From the NCBI GenBank assembly GCA_028292345.1, contig JAQGMN010000362.1:1-7092 (forward strand): 7,092 bases of DNA. The letters run 5' to 3'. This document shows, in pieces, positions 1 to 6,248 of the stretch. The notes beneath the pieces were generated by a model, which was not told the origin of the DNA, did no database searches, and saw nothing but the letters and a program-made list of their open reading frames with translations. This DNA is from Polaromonas sp. Lineage in GTDB: Bacteria; Pseudomonadota; Gammaproteobacteria; Burkholderiales; Burkholderiaceae_C. The number at the start of each line of letters is the position of its first letter. Position 1 is the first letter of the stretch. The translations under genes and the position numbers were made by a program.

Positions 1-509
1 ACTGGATCCGCACGCCGGCCGAGTTCGACTACATCGTCGAGCCGGACCTGTTTCACGACCTGTTCGGCCATGTGCCCCTGCTGTTCGAGCAGCGCTATGC
101 CGACCACATCCAGGCCTACGGCGAAGGCGCGCTGAAGGCCCATGCGCTGGAGCACGGGCCGGAGCCGGTGCCAGGGGCGGTGGAGATGCTCTCGCGCCTG
201 TACTGGTACACGATCGAGTTCGGCTTGATGCGCGACGAGCGGGCGGGCGGCGAGGTCCGGGCCTATGGCGCGGGCCTGCTGAGCAGCCCGGGCGAGCTGG
301 CTTACTGCGTGCAGTCGCCCGAGCCGGGGCGCACGCCGCTGCGGGACACGGCGGACCTGCTGCGCTGCATGGCGTCACGCTACAAGATCGACAGCTACCA
401 GCAGCAGTATTTCGTGATCGACAGCTTCGACACGCTGCGGGCGCTGACCCAGCCCGACTTCAGGCCGCTCTACCAGGCGCTGAATGCAGGGCGTGCGCAG
501 GCCGCCTAG
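1..509 (+). CDS. phhA: Phenylalanine 4-monooxygenase, C-terminal part (5' end outside window)
   Basis: Cytosolic non-haem iron enzyme that hydroxylates L-phenylalanine to L-tyrosine using O2 and a tetrahydropterin, the first step of phenylalanine breakdown. The frame is open from the window edge (first full codon at base 3) to TAG at 507-509, giving 168 residues. Bacterial members are usually about 260-300 residues, so the N-terminal third or more is missing. The iron site is visible: the HDLFGHVP motif supplies two His ligands (visible residues 18 and 23) and YWYTIEFGL supplies the Glu ligand (visible residue 72). The tail YQQQYFVIDSFDTL is also typical of the family. The segment between the second His and the Glu appears about 8 residues longer than I recall for the Chromobacterium enzyme, because of a Pro/Glu-rich insert (EHGPEPVPG). 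The gene converges on the minus-strand kinase gene and their stops overlap. The GTG at 72 lies inside the iron motif and is not a real start. Family assignment is secure; the symbol follows common usage. Confidence 0.95.
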   Translation, partial: WIRTPAEFDYIVEPDLFHDLFGHVPLLFEQRYADHIQAYGEGALKAHALEHGPEPVPGAVEMLSRLYWYTIEFGLMRDERAGGEVRAYGAGLLSSPGELAYCVQSPEPGRTPLRDTADLLRCMASRYKIDSYQQQYFVIDSFDTLRALTQPDFRPLYQALNAGRAQAA

Positions 510-3500
510 ACAAGGGCGATCGCGGCGGGCCAGTCGCCCAGCGACTGGCCGGTCCGGGCGGCCAGGGCTGTCAGCATCGCCACCTGGACGGCCGCATCCG
601 CCGGCCACCGGCCGTGCAGGCAGGATTGCTCCAGGGCCGCGCAGGCATCGCTCAGGGCCTGCGCGCCCACATTGGACGCCGCGCCCTTGAGCGCATGCGC
701 GGCATGCGACAGGGCCGCGCTGTCGCCGCCGGCCAGGGCGCCGTGGATGTCCCCGGCGCGGTGGGGCATTTCGCTGATGAAAAGCGCCACCACCTCGCGC
801 GTCATGCTGAAGTCTTCATCGTCAAACTCCCGGAACTGCTCCAGACGGCTCCAGTCGATGAGCACCGGCTCCGTCTCAAGGCCCGGAGGAACTGGCAGCG
901 CGGCAGGCATGCCGTCGGGAACGATGATGTCCGCGGCATTGTCGTGCCCGGGCTGCCGGGCATAGCGCGCCAGCGCCTCGGACAGCTCGTCAATGCGCAG
1001 CGGCTTGGGCAAAAAGCCGATCATGCCGGCTTCCAGGCAGCGCTGGCGGTCCTCCTCCAGCACCGAGGCGGTCAGGGCGATGAGCGGCGGCGCCGACGCG
1101 CCATGCGCGGCAAGAATCAGGCGCGAGGCGACAAAGCCGTCCATCACCGGCATGTTGGCATCCATCAGGATCGCGGAAAACCGGCGCGGCGGGGTGCCCG
1201 GGCCGGCGCGCAGCGACGCGGCGACCAGGTCCACCGCTTCGCGGCCGTTGACCGCGGTCATGGCCTCGTAGCCCAGCTTGGCCAGCATGGCGAGCGCGAC
1301 CTTGAGGTTGATGGCATTGTCGTCGGCGACCAGGATGAACTGGTCGCGGAACGCGGCCGGCTCGGCCCTTGCTACTTTTTCAATAGCTGCCGGGGCAGAC
1401 GTGACGCGCGCCAGGGCCTCAAACAACTGCGACTGGCGGTAGGGCTTGAGCAGCCTTGCATCGAACATGCGGGCCGGCTCGCCGGTCGGCATCATGCCCG
1501 AGGTCAGCAGCACGATGGGCGTGCCCGGCATGCGTTCGCGCAAAATCCGGGCAAAGCTCAAGCCGTCCATCTCGGGCATGTGCATGTCGCTGACCACCAC
1601 ATCGACCGGATTTCCGGCCAGCCAGTCCAGTGCCTCGGCTGCGCGCTCGAAGAGCATCGGCGCCATGCCCCAGCGCCTGAGCTGCTTGTCCAGGATGCGC
1701 AGGTTGAGCGGCGTGTCATCGACCACCGCGGCCCGCTGGCCGGCCAGGCTGACCAGGTGCAGCCCCGACAGCATGGCCACTTCGGGCGCATCGGCATGGC
1801 CGAGCCGGGCGGTGAACCAGAAGGTGGAACCCCGGCCGGGCGCTGATTCCAGCCCGACCCGCCCGCCCATCAGCCTGACCAGGCGCTTGCAGATCGCCAG
1901 GCCCAGGCCGGTGCCGCCGTATTTGCGGGTGGTGCTGGCATCGACCTGGACGAAGGACTGGAACAGGGCGGCCTGGCGGTCCGGCTCGATGCCGATGCCG
2001 CTGTCCTTGATGCGGAATTCGATCAGCGCGCCCTGCTCCGGGCTGAAGTCCTCCAGCATGTGGGCCGAGACCAGCACCTGCCCCTTGTCGGTGAACTTGA
2101 CCGCGTTGTTCACCAGGTTGAGCAGCACCTGGCGCAGGCGCGTCACGTCGCCGCGCACCCAGCCGGGCAGCTCGTCGCCCAGGTCCACCAGCAGCTCCAG
2201 CCCTTTTTCACGGGCGCGCGGCGCGCCGATGTCGCAGGCTTCCTCAATCGTGGCCAGCAGGTTGAGCGGCTCGTCCTCGAGTTCGAGCTTGCCCGATTCG
2301 ATCTTGGAAAAATCCAGCACATCGTTGATCACGCCCAGCAGCTGGTCGCTGGAAATGCGCATGGTGTGGACATAGTCGCGCTGCTCCGTGTCCAGCGCCG
2401 TGTCGGCCAGCAGCGTGGTCATGCCCACCACGCCGTTGAGCGGGGTGCGGATTTCATGGCTCATGGCGGCCAGAAACGCCGCCTTGGCGCGGGCCGCGCC
2501 CAGGGCTTCGTCACGGGAGGCGTTCAGCTCGGCGGTGCGGCTCGCCACCCGTTCTTCCAGCGTCGCGTTGGCCTCGTGCAGGGCAATGGTCTGCGCCTGG
2601 ATGGCGGCCCGGTTGCGCTTGAGCTCCCCGGCGCTGCCATGCAGGGACTCGGACAGCTGGCGCACCTCGTCAATGCGGCTGGCCGGATAGGCGGGCGGCA
2701 CCTCGTCCCGCGCCAGCAGCGCCGCGGCTTCGCCCAGGCGCCGGAATTGCAGGCTCAGCCGCCAGGCCAGCGCAATGGCCAGCAGGGCGCCCAGCGCCAG
2801 GATCAGCGCGGTCACGGCCAGCGTGTCCTTCAGGGCGGCCTTCGTCGCTGCCGTAAAGTCGCTTTCGGGAACCGCCACGACCAGGCTCCAGCGCACGCCG
2901 ATGTTTTCACCGAAGGGTTTCAAGGCCACCACCAGGGTATCGCCCTCAACGGGAATTCGGCGCAGGAAGGACACGCGCTGCACGCTGGACTCCAGGGTCT
3001 TGCCCAGGCTGGAAACGGTTTCGCCATAGGCCGTACGGATGATGGGATTGCGGCTTTGCACGGGCTTGTAGCGCTGCAACTGACCGGCGGTATTGGAAAA
3101 AAGGACATCGCCGGTCGAGCTGGCCACGGCAAAACCCTGTTCGTCCACCAGGAACACCGCGCCATGGGAGCTGATCCGCATGTTCTGGAGCATCTCGTTC
3201 AGGGTCTTGAGCGGAAGGTCCACGGCAAACACGCCCAGGGCGTCGCCGCCGGCGCCGTAGACGGGCTGCGCCAGCGTCAGGCGCAGTTGCGGATCGTTCA
3301 ACGAAACCGATATCGGCGTGAAGGTCCGCCCCTTGCTTTCCATTGCCGTCCGGTACCAGGGCCGGTTGCGCGGTTCAAAATTGCTGGCTTCGGCGGGCAG
3401 TTCATGCTGGCGGTCCCCTGGCGACCCGGCCATGAAAAAGCGCCGCCCCTGGCTGCCCGCTTTGCGCTCGCTCACGCGCACCAGGGTGGCGGCGTCGCGC

Positions 3501-3898
3501 TTGAAGGTGTCAACCCCCATGAAGTCCCCGCCCTGGGTTCCAAAGTACATCCTTGGAACATCGGCGGTCATGCGTGTCATGGCAAACGCGGTTTGCTCGA
3601 ACAGTTCGGGCGACTCGATCAACTGGCGTGCGCGCAGCGCGGCCGATGCATCGGGCTGCGCGTGAACCATGCCGTTCAGCACGACATGGGCCTGCGCCAG
3701 ATGGGTCTCCACGTCGGCCTTGATGCGTTCGGTCATGTCTTCGATGACCTTTTCCGACAGCACCTGCACGCTTTGCACATTGCTGCGGTACAAAAACCAG
3801 CCCACGCTGGCCGCCGGAAGCAGCGAGAACAGCAGCAGGCTGGCGATCAGCACGGTCCGAAAGGAAAACGTCCTGGGCGGCGTCAGGCTTGAAGTCAT
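506..3898 (-). CDS. Membrane hybrid sensor histidine kinase: Cache-HisKA-HATPase-REC-REC-HPt (BarA/GacS-like layout)
   Basis: A 1130-residue sensor kinase of the inner membrane running a His-Asp-His phosphorelay. Domains in order: membrane segment at about 14-37; periplasmic Cache-like sensor at about 40-350, with the typical PRNRPWY motif at 177-182; second membrane segment at about 358-381; HAMP-like and coiled-coil stretch at about 382-470; HisKA with phospho-accepting H481 in SHEIRTPLNG; HATPase with N box (NLVNNAVKF, about 594-602), G1 (DSGIGIE, 632-638) and G2 (GGTGLGLAI, 661-669). REC1 (about 721-832) has the acidic pair D727/D728, phospho-acceptor D771, T799 and K818. REC2 (about 853-978) has D859/D860, D913, T943 and K965. 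The HPt domain carries H1068 in HALKGAASNVGA. All key residues are present, so every step looks competent. The ATG start overlaps the stop of the upstream cyclase-like regulator gene (ATGA), implying translational coupling. The sensed ligand is unknown; the Cache fold suggests a small molecule. Residues 837-844 in the REC1-REC2 linker are encoded by an AT-rich repeat-like segment. Confidence 0.93.
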   Translation of the reverse strand: MTSSLTPPRTFSFRTVLIASLLLFSLLPAASVGWFLYRSNVQSVQVLSEKVIEDMTERIKADVETHLAQAHVVLNGMVHAQPDASAALRARQLIESPELFEQTAFAMTRMTADVPRMYFGTQGGDFMGVDTFKRDAATLVRVSERKAGSQGRRFFMAGSPGDRQHELPAEASNFEPRNRPWYRTAMESKGRTFTPISVSLNDPQLRLTLAQPVYGAGGDALGVFAVDLPLKTLNEMLQNMRISSHGAVFLVDEQGFAVASSTGDVLFSNTAGQLQRYKPVQSRNPIIRTAYGETVSSLGKTLESSVQRVSFLRRIPVEGDTLVVALKPFGENIGVRWSLVVAVPESDFTAATKAALKDTLAVTALILALGALLAIALAWRLSLQFRRLGEAAALLARDEVPPAYPASRIDEVRQLSESLHGSAGELKRNRAAIQAQTIALHEANATLEERVASRTAELNASRDEALGAARAKAAFLAAMSHEIRTPLNGVVGMTTLLADTALDTEQRDYVHTMRISSDQLLGVINDVLDFSKIESGKLELEDEPLNLLATIEEACDIGAPRAREKGLELLVDLGDELPGWVRGDVTRLRQVLLNLVNNAVKFTDKGQVLVSAHMLEDFSPEQGALIEFRIKDSGIGIEPDRQAALFQSFVQVDASTTRKYGGTGLGLAICKRLVRLMGGRVGLESAPGRGSTFWFTARLGHADAPEVAMLSGLHLVSLAGQRAAVVDDTPLNLRILDKQLRRWGMAPMLFERAAEALDWLAGNPVDVVVSDMHMPEMDGLSFARILRERMPGTPIVLLTSGMMPTGEPARMFDARLLKPYRQSQLFEALARVTSAPAAIEKVARAEPAAFRDQFILVADDNAINLKVALAMLAKLGYEAMTAVNGREAVDLVAASLRAGPGTPPRRFSAILMDANMPVMDGFVASRLILAAHGASAPPLIALTASVLEEDRQRCLEAGMIGFLPKPLRIDELSEALARYARQPGHDNAADIIVPDGMPAALPVPPGLETEPVLIDWSRLEQFREFDDEDFSMTREVVALFISEMPHRAGDIHGALAGGDSAALSHAAHALKGAASNVGAQALSDACAALEQSCLHGRWPADAAVQVAMLTALAARTGQSLGDWPAAIALV
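528..550. terminator. Perfect 10-bp inverted repeat at the convergent gene ends (candidate bidirectional hairpin)
   Basis: GGCCAGTCGC at 528-537 and its exact reverse complement GCGACTGGCC at 541-550 flank a 3-base loop (CCA). The hairpin lies 18 bases after the phhA stop on the plus strand and just before the stop of the minus-strand kinase gene, inside its coding end (residues GQSLGDWP). Neither strand has a T-run after the stem, so it is not a textbook intrinsic terminator. It could still terminate weakly, protect 3' ends, or simply reflect the codons used. The function is inferred; the repeat itself is seen directly. Confidence 0.35.
1369..1390. repeat. AT-rich GCTACTTTTTCAATAGC-type element inside the kinase gene (copy A)
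   Basis: The plus strand reads TTGCTACTTTTTCAATAGCT, with outer GCTA/TAGC half-sites forming a short imperfect palindrome. It is an AT-rich island in a very GC-rich gene. In the minus-strand gene it encodes AAIEKVAR, in frame, in the flexible linker between the two receiver domains. It shares TTGCTACT plus a T-run with the element at 7077-7092, and the 9-mer TTCAATAGC with 6073-6081. I recall similar short dispersed sequences in Comamonadaceae genomes, but this is memory, not a search result. Confidence 0.45.
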
Positions 3899-5007
3899 GC
3901 GAGGCCCAGAATTTCCAGCGCGTCCATGGGCTGGCTGCGCCCCGGCACCTGAACGAGTGCGCGTTCACCGGTGCGAACCGCCCCGGTGACCAGGCGGTAG
4001 GCCTGCACGCTGGCAGCCACTGCCCAGGGCAGGGCCGGCTCGCCCTGGAACAGCTTGAGCGCGGCAGAAACGGTGTCGCCGACCGGCGTGGTCTGTCCCG
4101 TGCGGCTGATCAGGCCGTCCAGCGGGGCAAAGGTCACCGGGCCGCTGTGCAGCGCCACGCCCAGCGAAAACTTCGGCAGCCCGCGCCCGGCCAGGTTCTT
4201 CTGCACATGGGCGTCAATGCGCCGGGTGGCATTCGCCAGCCCCAGCGCGGCGCGGACCGCCCGCAGCCCGTGGTTCACCGAATGGGTGTCGGCGGCATCG
4301 ACAAAAATGCACAGCATGCCGTCGCCGACAAACTGCATGTAATGCGCGCCGAACAGGTACACCGTGTCGCCGACGCTGCTGTAGAGCAGCTGGATGATCT
4401 CGCTGAGCTCGTTGCTGGTCAGCGCCTGCGTCCACAGCCCGTAGTCGCGCATGTCGGCATACAGCACCGTGGCGCTGGAAAACTTCTCGCTGCCCGGCGC
4501 CGTGCTGCTGTCCGGCCACTGCGCGCTGAGGGCCTTGACCATTCGGCTTTCGTACAGCGCGCCGATCTTGTGGCGCTGCGCGTCCAGCGCCAGCTGCACC
4601 GCCTTGTCAACCACCTGGCTCCGCATGGCGTCGGCCCGGTCGCGCTTGTGCAGTTGCGCGCCGACGGCTTCGCGCAACTCCTGCGGCGCAAACGGCTTGG
4701 TCAGGTAGTCGTCGGCCCCGGTGGTCATGCCCAGGCGCATGTAGCTGCGGTCCTGCAGCGAGGTCAGCAAGATCACCGGCGTGGCCGCCAGCAAGGGGTC
4801 GCTTCGCACCTGATCGAGCACTTCGAAGCCATCCATCAGCGGCATCTGCACGTCGCTGACGACCAGGTCCGGCTTGTGTTCGCGAACCAGCGCCAGGCCC
4901 TTGGCGCCGTCTTCGGCCGCCACCACTTGGTAGCCTTCCTTCTTCAGCACCTGGCTGACCAGCAGGCGCGTGCCTGCATCATCATCAATCACCACGATCA
5001 CGGGCAT
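3895..5007 (-). CDS. Response regulator with class III adenylate/guanylate cyclase-like output domain
   Basis: A 370-residue cytosolic protein. The N-terminal receiver (about 1-122) has acidic residues D8-D10, phospho-acceptor D52 in SDVQMPLMDG, T82 and K104. A helical linker, probably coiled coil (about 123-170), joins it to a cyclase homology domain (about 175-370). The first metal Asp is D185 (VLYADMRDY) and the second is D229 (FVGDG). Class III cyclases normally have Lys three residues before the GD glycine and an Asn/Arg pair in VNxAxR; here these are Q225, S314 and K318. The base-specificity position is T307. Metal binding is plausible, but normal cAMP/cGMP synthesis is doubtful. The open frame continues upstream to a GTG at 5199, but the extra 64 residues fall in AT-rich, non-coding-like DNA. 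The ATG at 5007 begins directly with the receiver strand MPVIVVIDDD and has a GAGAAG ribosome-binding sequence, so I chose it. It is first in the operon and overlaps the downstream hybrid kinase by 4 bp, its likely phosphodonor. Confidence 0.9.
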   Translation of the reverse strand: MPVIVVIDDDAGTRLLVSQVLKKEGYQVVAAEDGAKGLALVREHKPDLVVSDVQMPLMDGFEVLDQVRSDPLLAATPVILLTSLQDRSYMRLGMTTGADDYLTKPFAPQELREAVGAQLHKRDRADAMRSQVVDKAVQLALDAQRHKIGALYESRMVKALSAQWPDSSTAPGSEKFSSATVLYADMRDYGLWTQALTSNELSEIIQLLYSSVGDTVYLFGAHYMQFVGDGMLCIFVDAADTHSVNHGLRAVRAALGLANATRRIDAHVQKNLAGRGLPKFSLGVALHSGPVTFAPLDGLISRTGQTTPVGDTVSAALKLFQGEPALPWAVAASVQAYRLVTGAVRTGERALVQVPGRSQPMDALEILGLA

Positions 5008-5017
5008 AACACTTCTC
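5008..5017 (-). promoter_or_regulatory. Ribosome binding site supporting the ATG at 5007
   Basis: Reading the minus strand, GAGAAG (5017-5012) lies 4 bases before the ATG at 5007. It favours this start over the GTG at 5199, which would add a tail unlike any receiver domain. The match to the Shine-Dalgarno consensus is partial. Confidence 0.45.
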
Positions 5018-5100
5018 GCTAATTTTTGAGGTCTGACCGTGCTTGAGGCCACGGGACAACGCTCTTCGGCCAAGGCCCAGGATGCCGGTAAAAATTCCGA

Positions 5101-5124
5101 TGCATGCAGCCATTGACGCATGCA
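5101..5124. repeat. Inverted repeat TGCATGC-N10-GCATGCA in the operon leader or promoter
   Basis: Perfect 7-base arms at 5101-5107 and 5118-5124 with a 10-base spacer. Each arm is itself palindromic at its core: TGCATGCA at 5101-5108 and GCATGC at 5118-5123, with centres 16 bases apart. It lies 94-117 bases upstream of the cyclase-like regulator start. It could be a pair of operator sites or a leader RNA hairpin; no regulator is identified. Confidence 0.35.
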
Positions 5125-5313
5125 CAACATGTGTCTTTTTGTTTTTTCGGAAAATTGACACCCTGAGAATTTTTTCATCTCAATAATTTCAATTGTCACA
5201 AATAAACAAGTAATTATTCTGAATGTTGCAAATTTAACTACAGCATGAGCCAGAAGGTGGAGTTTTTCGGAGCTGTTGAGGCGTCAACCAGACATCCCCA
5301 TATGCGCAGCGAT

Positions 5314-6222
5314 TCAGGCGGATGGCGTGTCCAGCAAGGCCAGCGTGGCCTGCATGATTTCAGGCACAAAGGCCATCTGCACATGCGCCGCGCCGCGAAC
5401 CAGCCGGTTGCAGGCGCCCGGCAGCGTGGCGGTGGAGGCCGGGAACACGATGTTGTCGCAGTTCGAATACCAGCAGGTGAACAGCGCATGGCGGCCAGCG
5501 GGCATGCCATGGTCCAGCGCAGTGTGCCAGTCCGAGAGCAGGCGCATCTGGCGGCCATTCAGGCCATGGCCGAAACGCGCCAGCCAGGTGCCCCGGTGCG
5601 GCGTGCCGATTGTCACCACCTGGTGCACGCGCGCCTCGGCCTTCATCCGCTTGAGCCAGGCCCGGGCGGCCAGGCCGCCCATGCTGTGGCAGACCAGCAG
5701 CGGCGCCAGCCCGGTGGCGTCGGTGATGCGCCGCACGGCCGCGTCGATCTGCGGCGCGTAGTCGTCGATCGAGCCGAACAGCGGCTCCAGGCTGACGGCG
5801 ATGAAGGCATGGCCACGGCCCTGCAGGCGGGCAAGCCATGGCGTCCAGAAGCCCCGGTTGCAGAAAAATCCATGGATAAACACCACGCCCCGGCGGCCCT
5901 TGACCCGCGCTGGCGGACCCAGCTGGTCAGCGATGGCGTTGGGCCGAAAGGGCTGGCGCCAGCAAAAAACCCGGGGCGCCGTGACGGTTTCGCCCCACCA
6001 CGCCGAGAACAGTTCGCGCCAGTTCGGCGGGGGCACCGGATCGCGCTTGTTCAGCTGTCTTGCCAATATCAGTTCAATAGCAAGGAAACCAGAGTAGGCA
6101 AGCGCAATTGCTATAAAACCCGTAAATGCCAGAAGCGGCGCGCTGCGGCCGAAATACACCAGCCAGCCCGCAGCCGCAGCGACGATGGACAGGGTGATCA
6201 GCCGTTGCAGCGATGCGAGCAT
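5314..6222 (-). CDS. Alpha/beta-hydrolase, lipase/esterase type, with N-terminal membrane segments
   Basis: A 302-residue predicted serine hydrolase that probably cleaves an ester or lipid; the substrate is unknown. Two hydrophobic N-terminal segments (about 8-24 and 28-53) should anchor it in the inner membrane. The hydrolase domain starts near residue 110 with GVVFIHGFF (HG oxyanion-hole motif, 117-118). The nucleophile elbow is CHSMGG with S180, a variant of the usual GHSMGG. Likely triad partners are D256 in NCDNIVFP and H280 in GAAHVQM. TIGTPHRGTWLA (204-215) is typical of bacterial triacylglycerol lipases and lipase-like proteins. Start at ATG 6222; I see no strong ribosome-binding sequence before it, which suits translation from an upstream gene. 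It follows the GMC oxidoreductase with a 26-bp gap on the same strand, so they are probably one transcript. The second hydrophobic segment is partly encoded by an AT-rich inverted-repeat element (6077-6114). Family confident, specificity unknown. Confidence 0.88.
   Translation of the reverse strand: MLASLQRLITLSIVAAAAGWLVYFGRSAPLLAFTGFIAIALAYSGFLAIELILARQLNKRDPVPPPNWRELFSAWWGETVTAPRVFCWRQPFRPNAIADQLGPPARVKGRRGVVFIHGFFCNRGFWTPWLARLQGRGHAFIAVSLEPLFGSIDDYAPQIDAAVRRITDATGLAPLLVCHSMGGLAARAWLKRMKAEARVHQVVTIGTPHRGTWLARFGHGLNGRQMRLLSDWHTALDHGMPAGRHALFTCWYSNCDNIVFPASTATLPGACNRLVRGAAHVQMAFVPEIMQATLALLDTPSA
6077..6114. repeat. AT-rich inverted-repeat element inside the hydrolase gene (copy B)
   Basis: Perfect 7-base arms ATAGCAA (6077-6083) and TTGCTAT (6108-6114) surround a 24-base centre. 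The left flank shares the 9-mer TTCAATAGC (6073-6081) with the element in the kinase gene (1379-1387). It is read in frame as part of the second membrane segment (around FIAIALAYSGFLAIEL). Similarity to the other two elements is partial, so it may be coincidence in a hydrophobic coding stretch. Confidence 0.3.
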
Positions 6223-6248
6223 GCGGTCAGGCGGTGCGCTGCGGCCGC

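Larger units (their letters stand above)
5008..5313 (-). promoter_or_regulatory. 306-bp intergenic region, probable promoter of the regulator-kinase operon
   Basis: No credible gene lies here. The part at about 5130-5240 is strikingly AT-rich compared with the surrounding coding DNA, as expected of a promoter for the minus-strand operon. I could not find a convincing pair of -35/-10 hexamers on the minus strand. A TTGACA at 5155-5160 on the plus strand has no good -10 partner and no gene to drive. Small inverted repeats are present: TGCATGC/GCATGCA (5101-5107/5118-5124), CCGTG/CACGG (5037-5041/5050-5054), TGAGA/TCTCA (5164-5168/5178-5182) and GTTGA/TCAAC flanking GGCG or CGCC (about 5274-5287), the last just past the hydrolase stop. 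None is followed by a T-run on the minus strand, so no intrinsic terminator is evident for the hydrolase gene. Confidence 0.5.

Noticed and set aside
2060..3892. Long plus-strand open frame (610 codons) opposite the kinase gene, and a similar 410-codon frame at 614-1846
   Set aside because: Both are antisense to a clearly recognisable kinase, rich in Gln/His/Gly/Arg, and show no domain. Long antisense frames are expected in GC-rich genes.
3889..5022. Plus-strand open frame of 377 codons opposite the cyclase-like regulator
   Set aside because: Antisense to conserved receiver and cyclase motifs, with low-complexity composition and no recognisable domain.
5155..5160. TTGACA on the plus strand as a -35 box
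   Set aside because: No -10-like hexamer at 16-18 bp spacing, and no plus-strand gene downstream.
5008..5199. N-terminal extension of the cyclase-like regulator to a GTG at 5199
   Set aside because: The extra 64 residues precede a complete receiver domain, come from AT-rich promoter-like DNA, and lack coding-type third-position bias.
5185..5205. CRP/FNR-type site around TTGTGACAATTG
   Set aside because: Only one half-site matches; the partner half at the required spacing is absent.
6241..6248. GCGGCCGC palindrome between the oxidoreductase and hydrolase genes
   Set aside because: An 8-base GC palindrome is common by chance in such GC-rich DNA and has no other support as a regulatory site.
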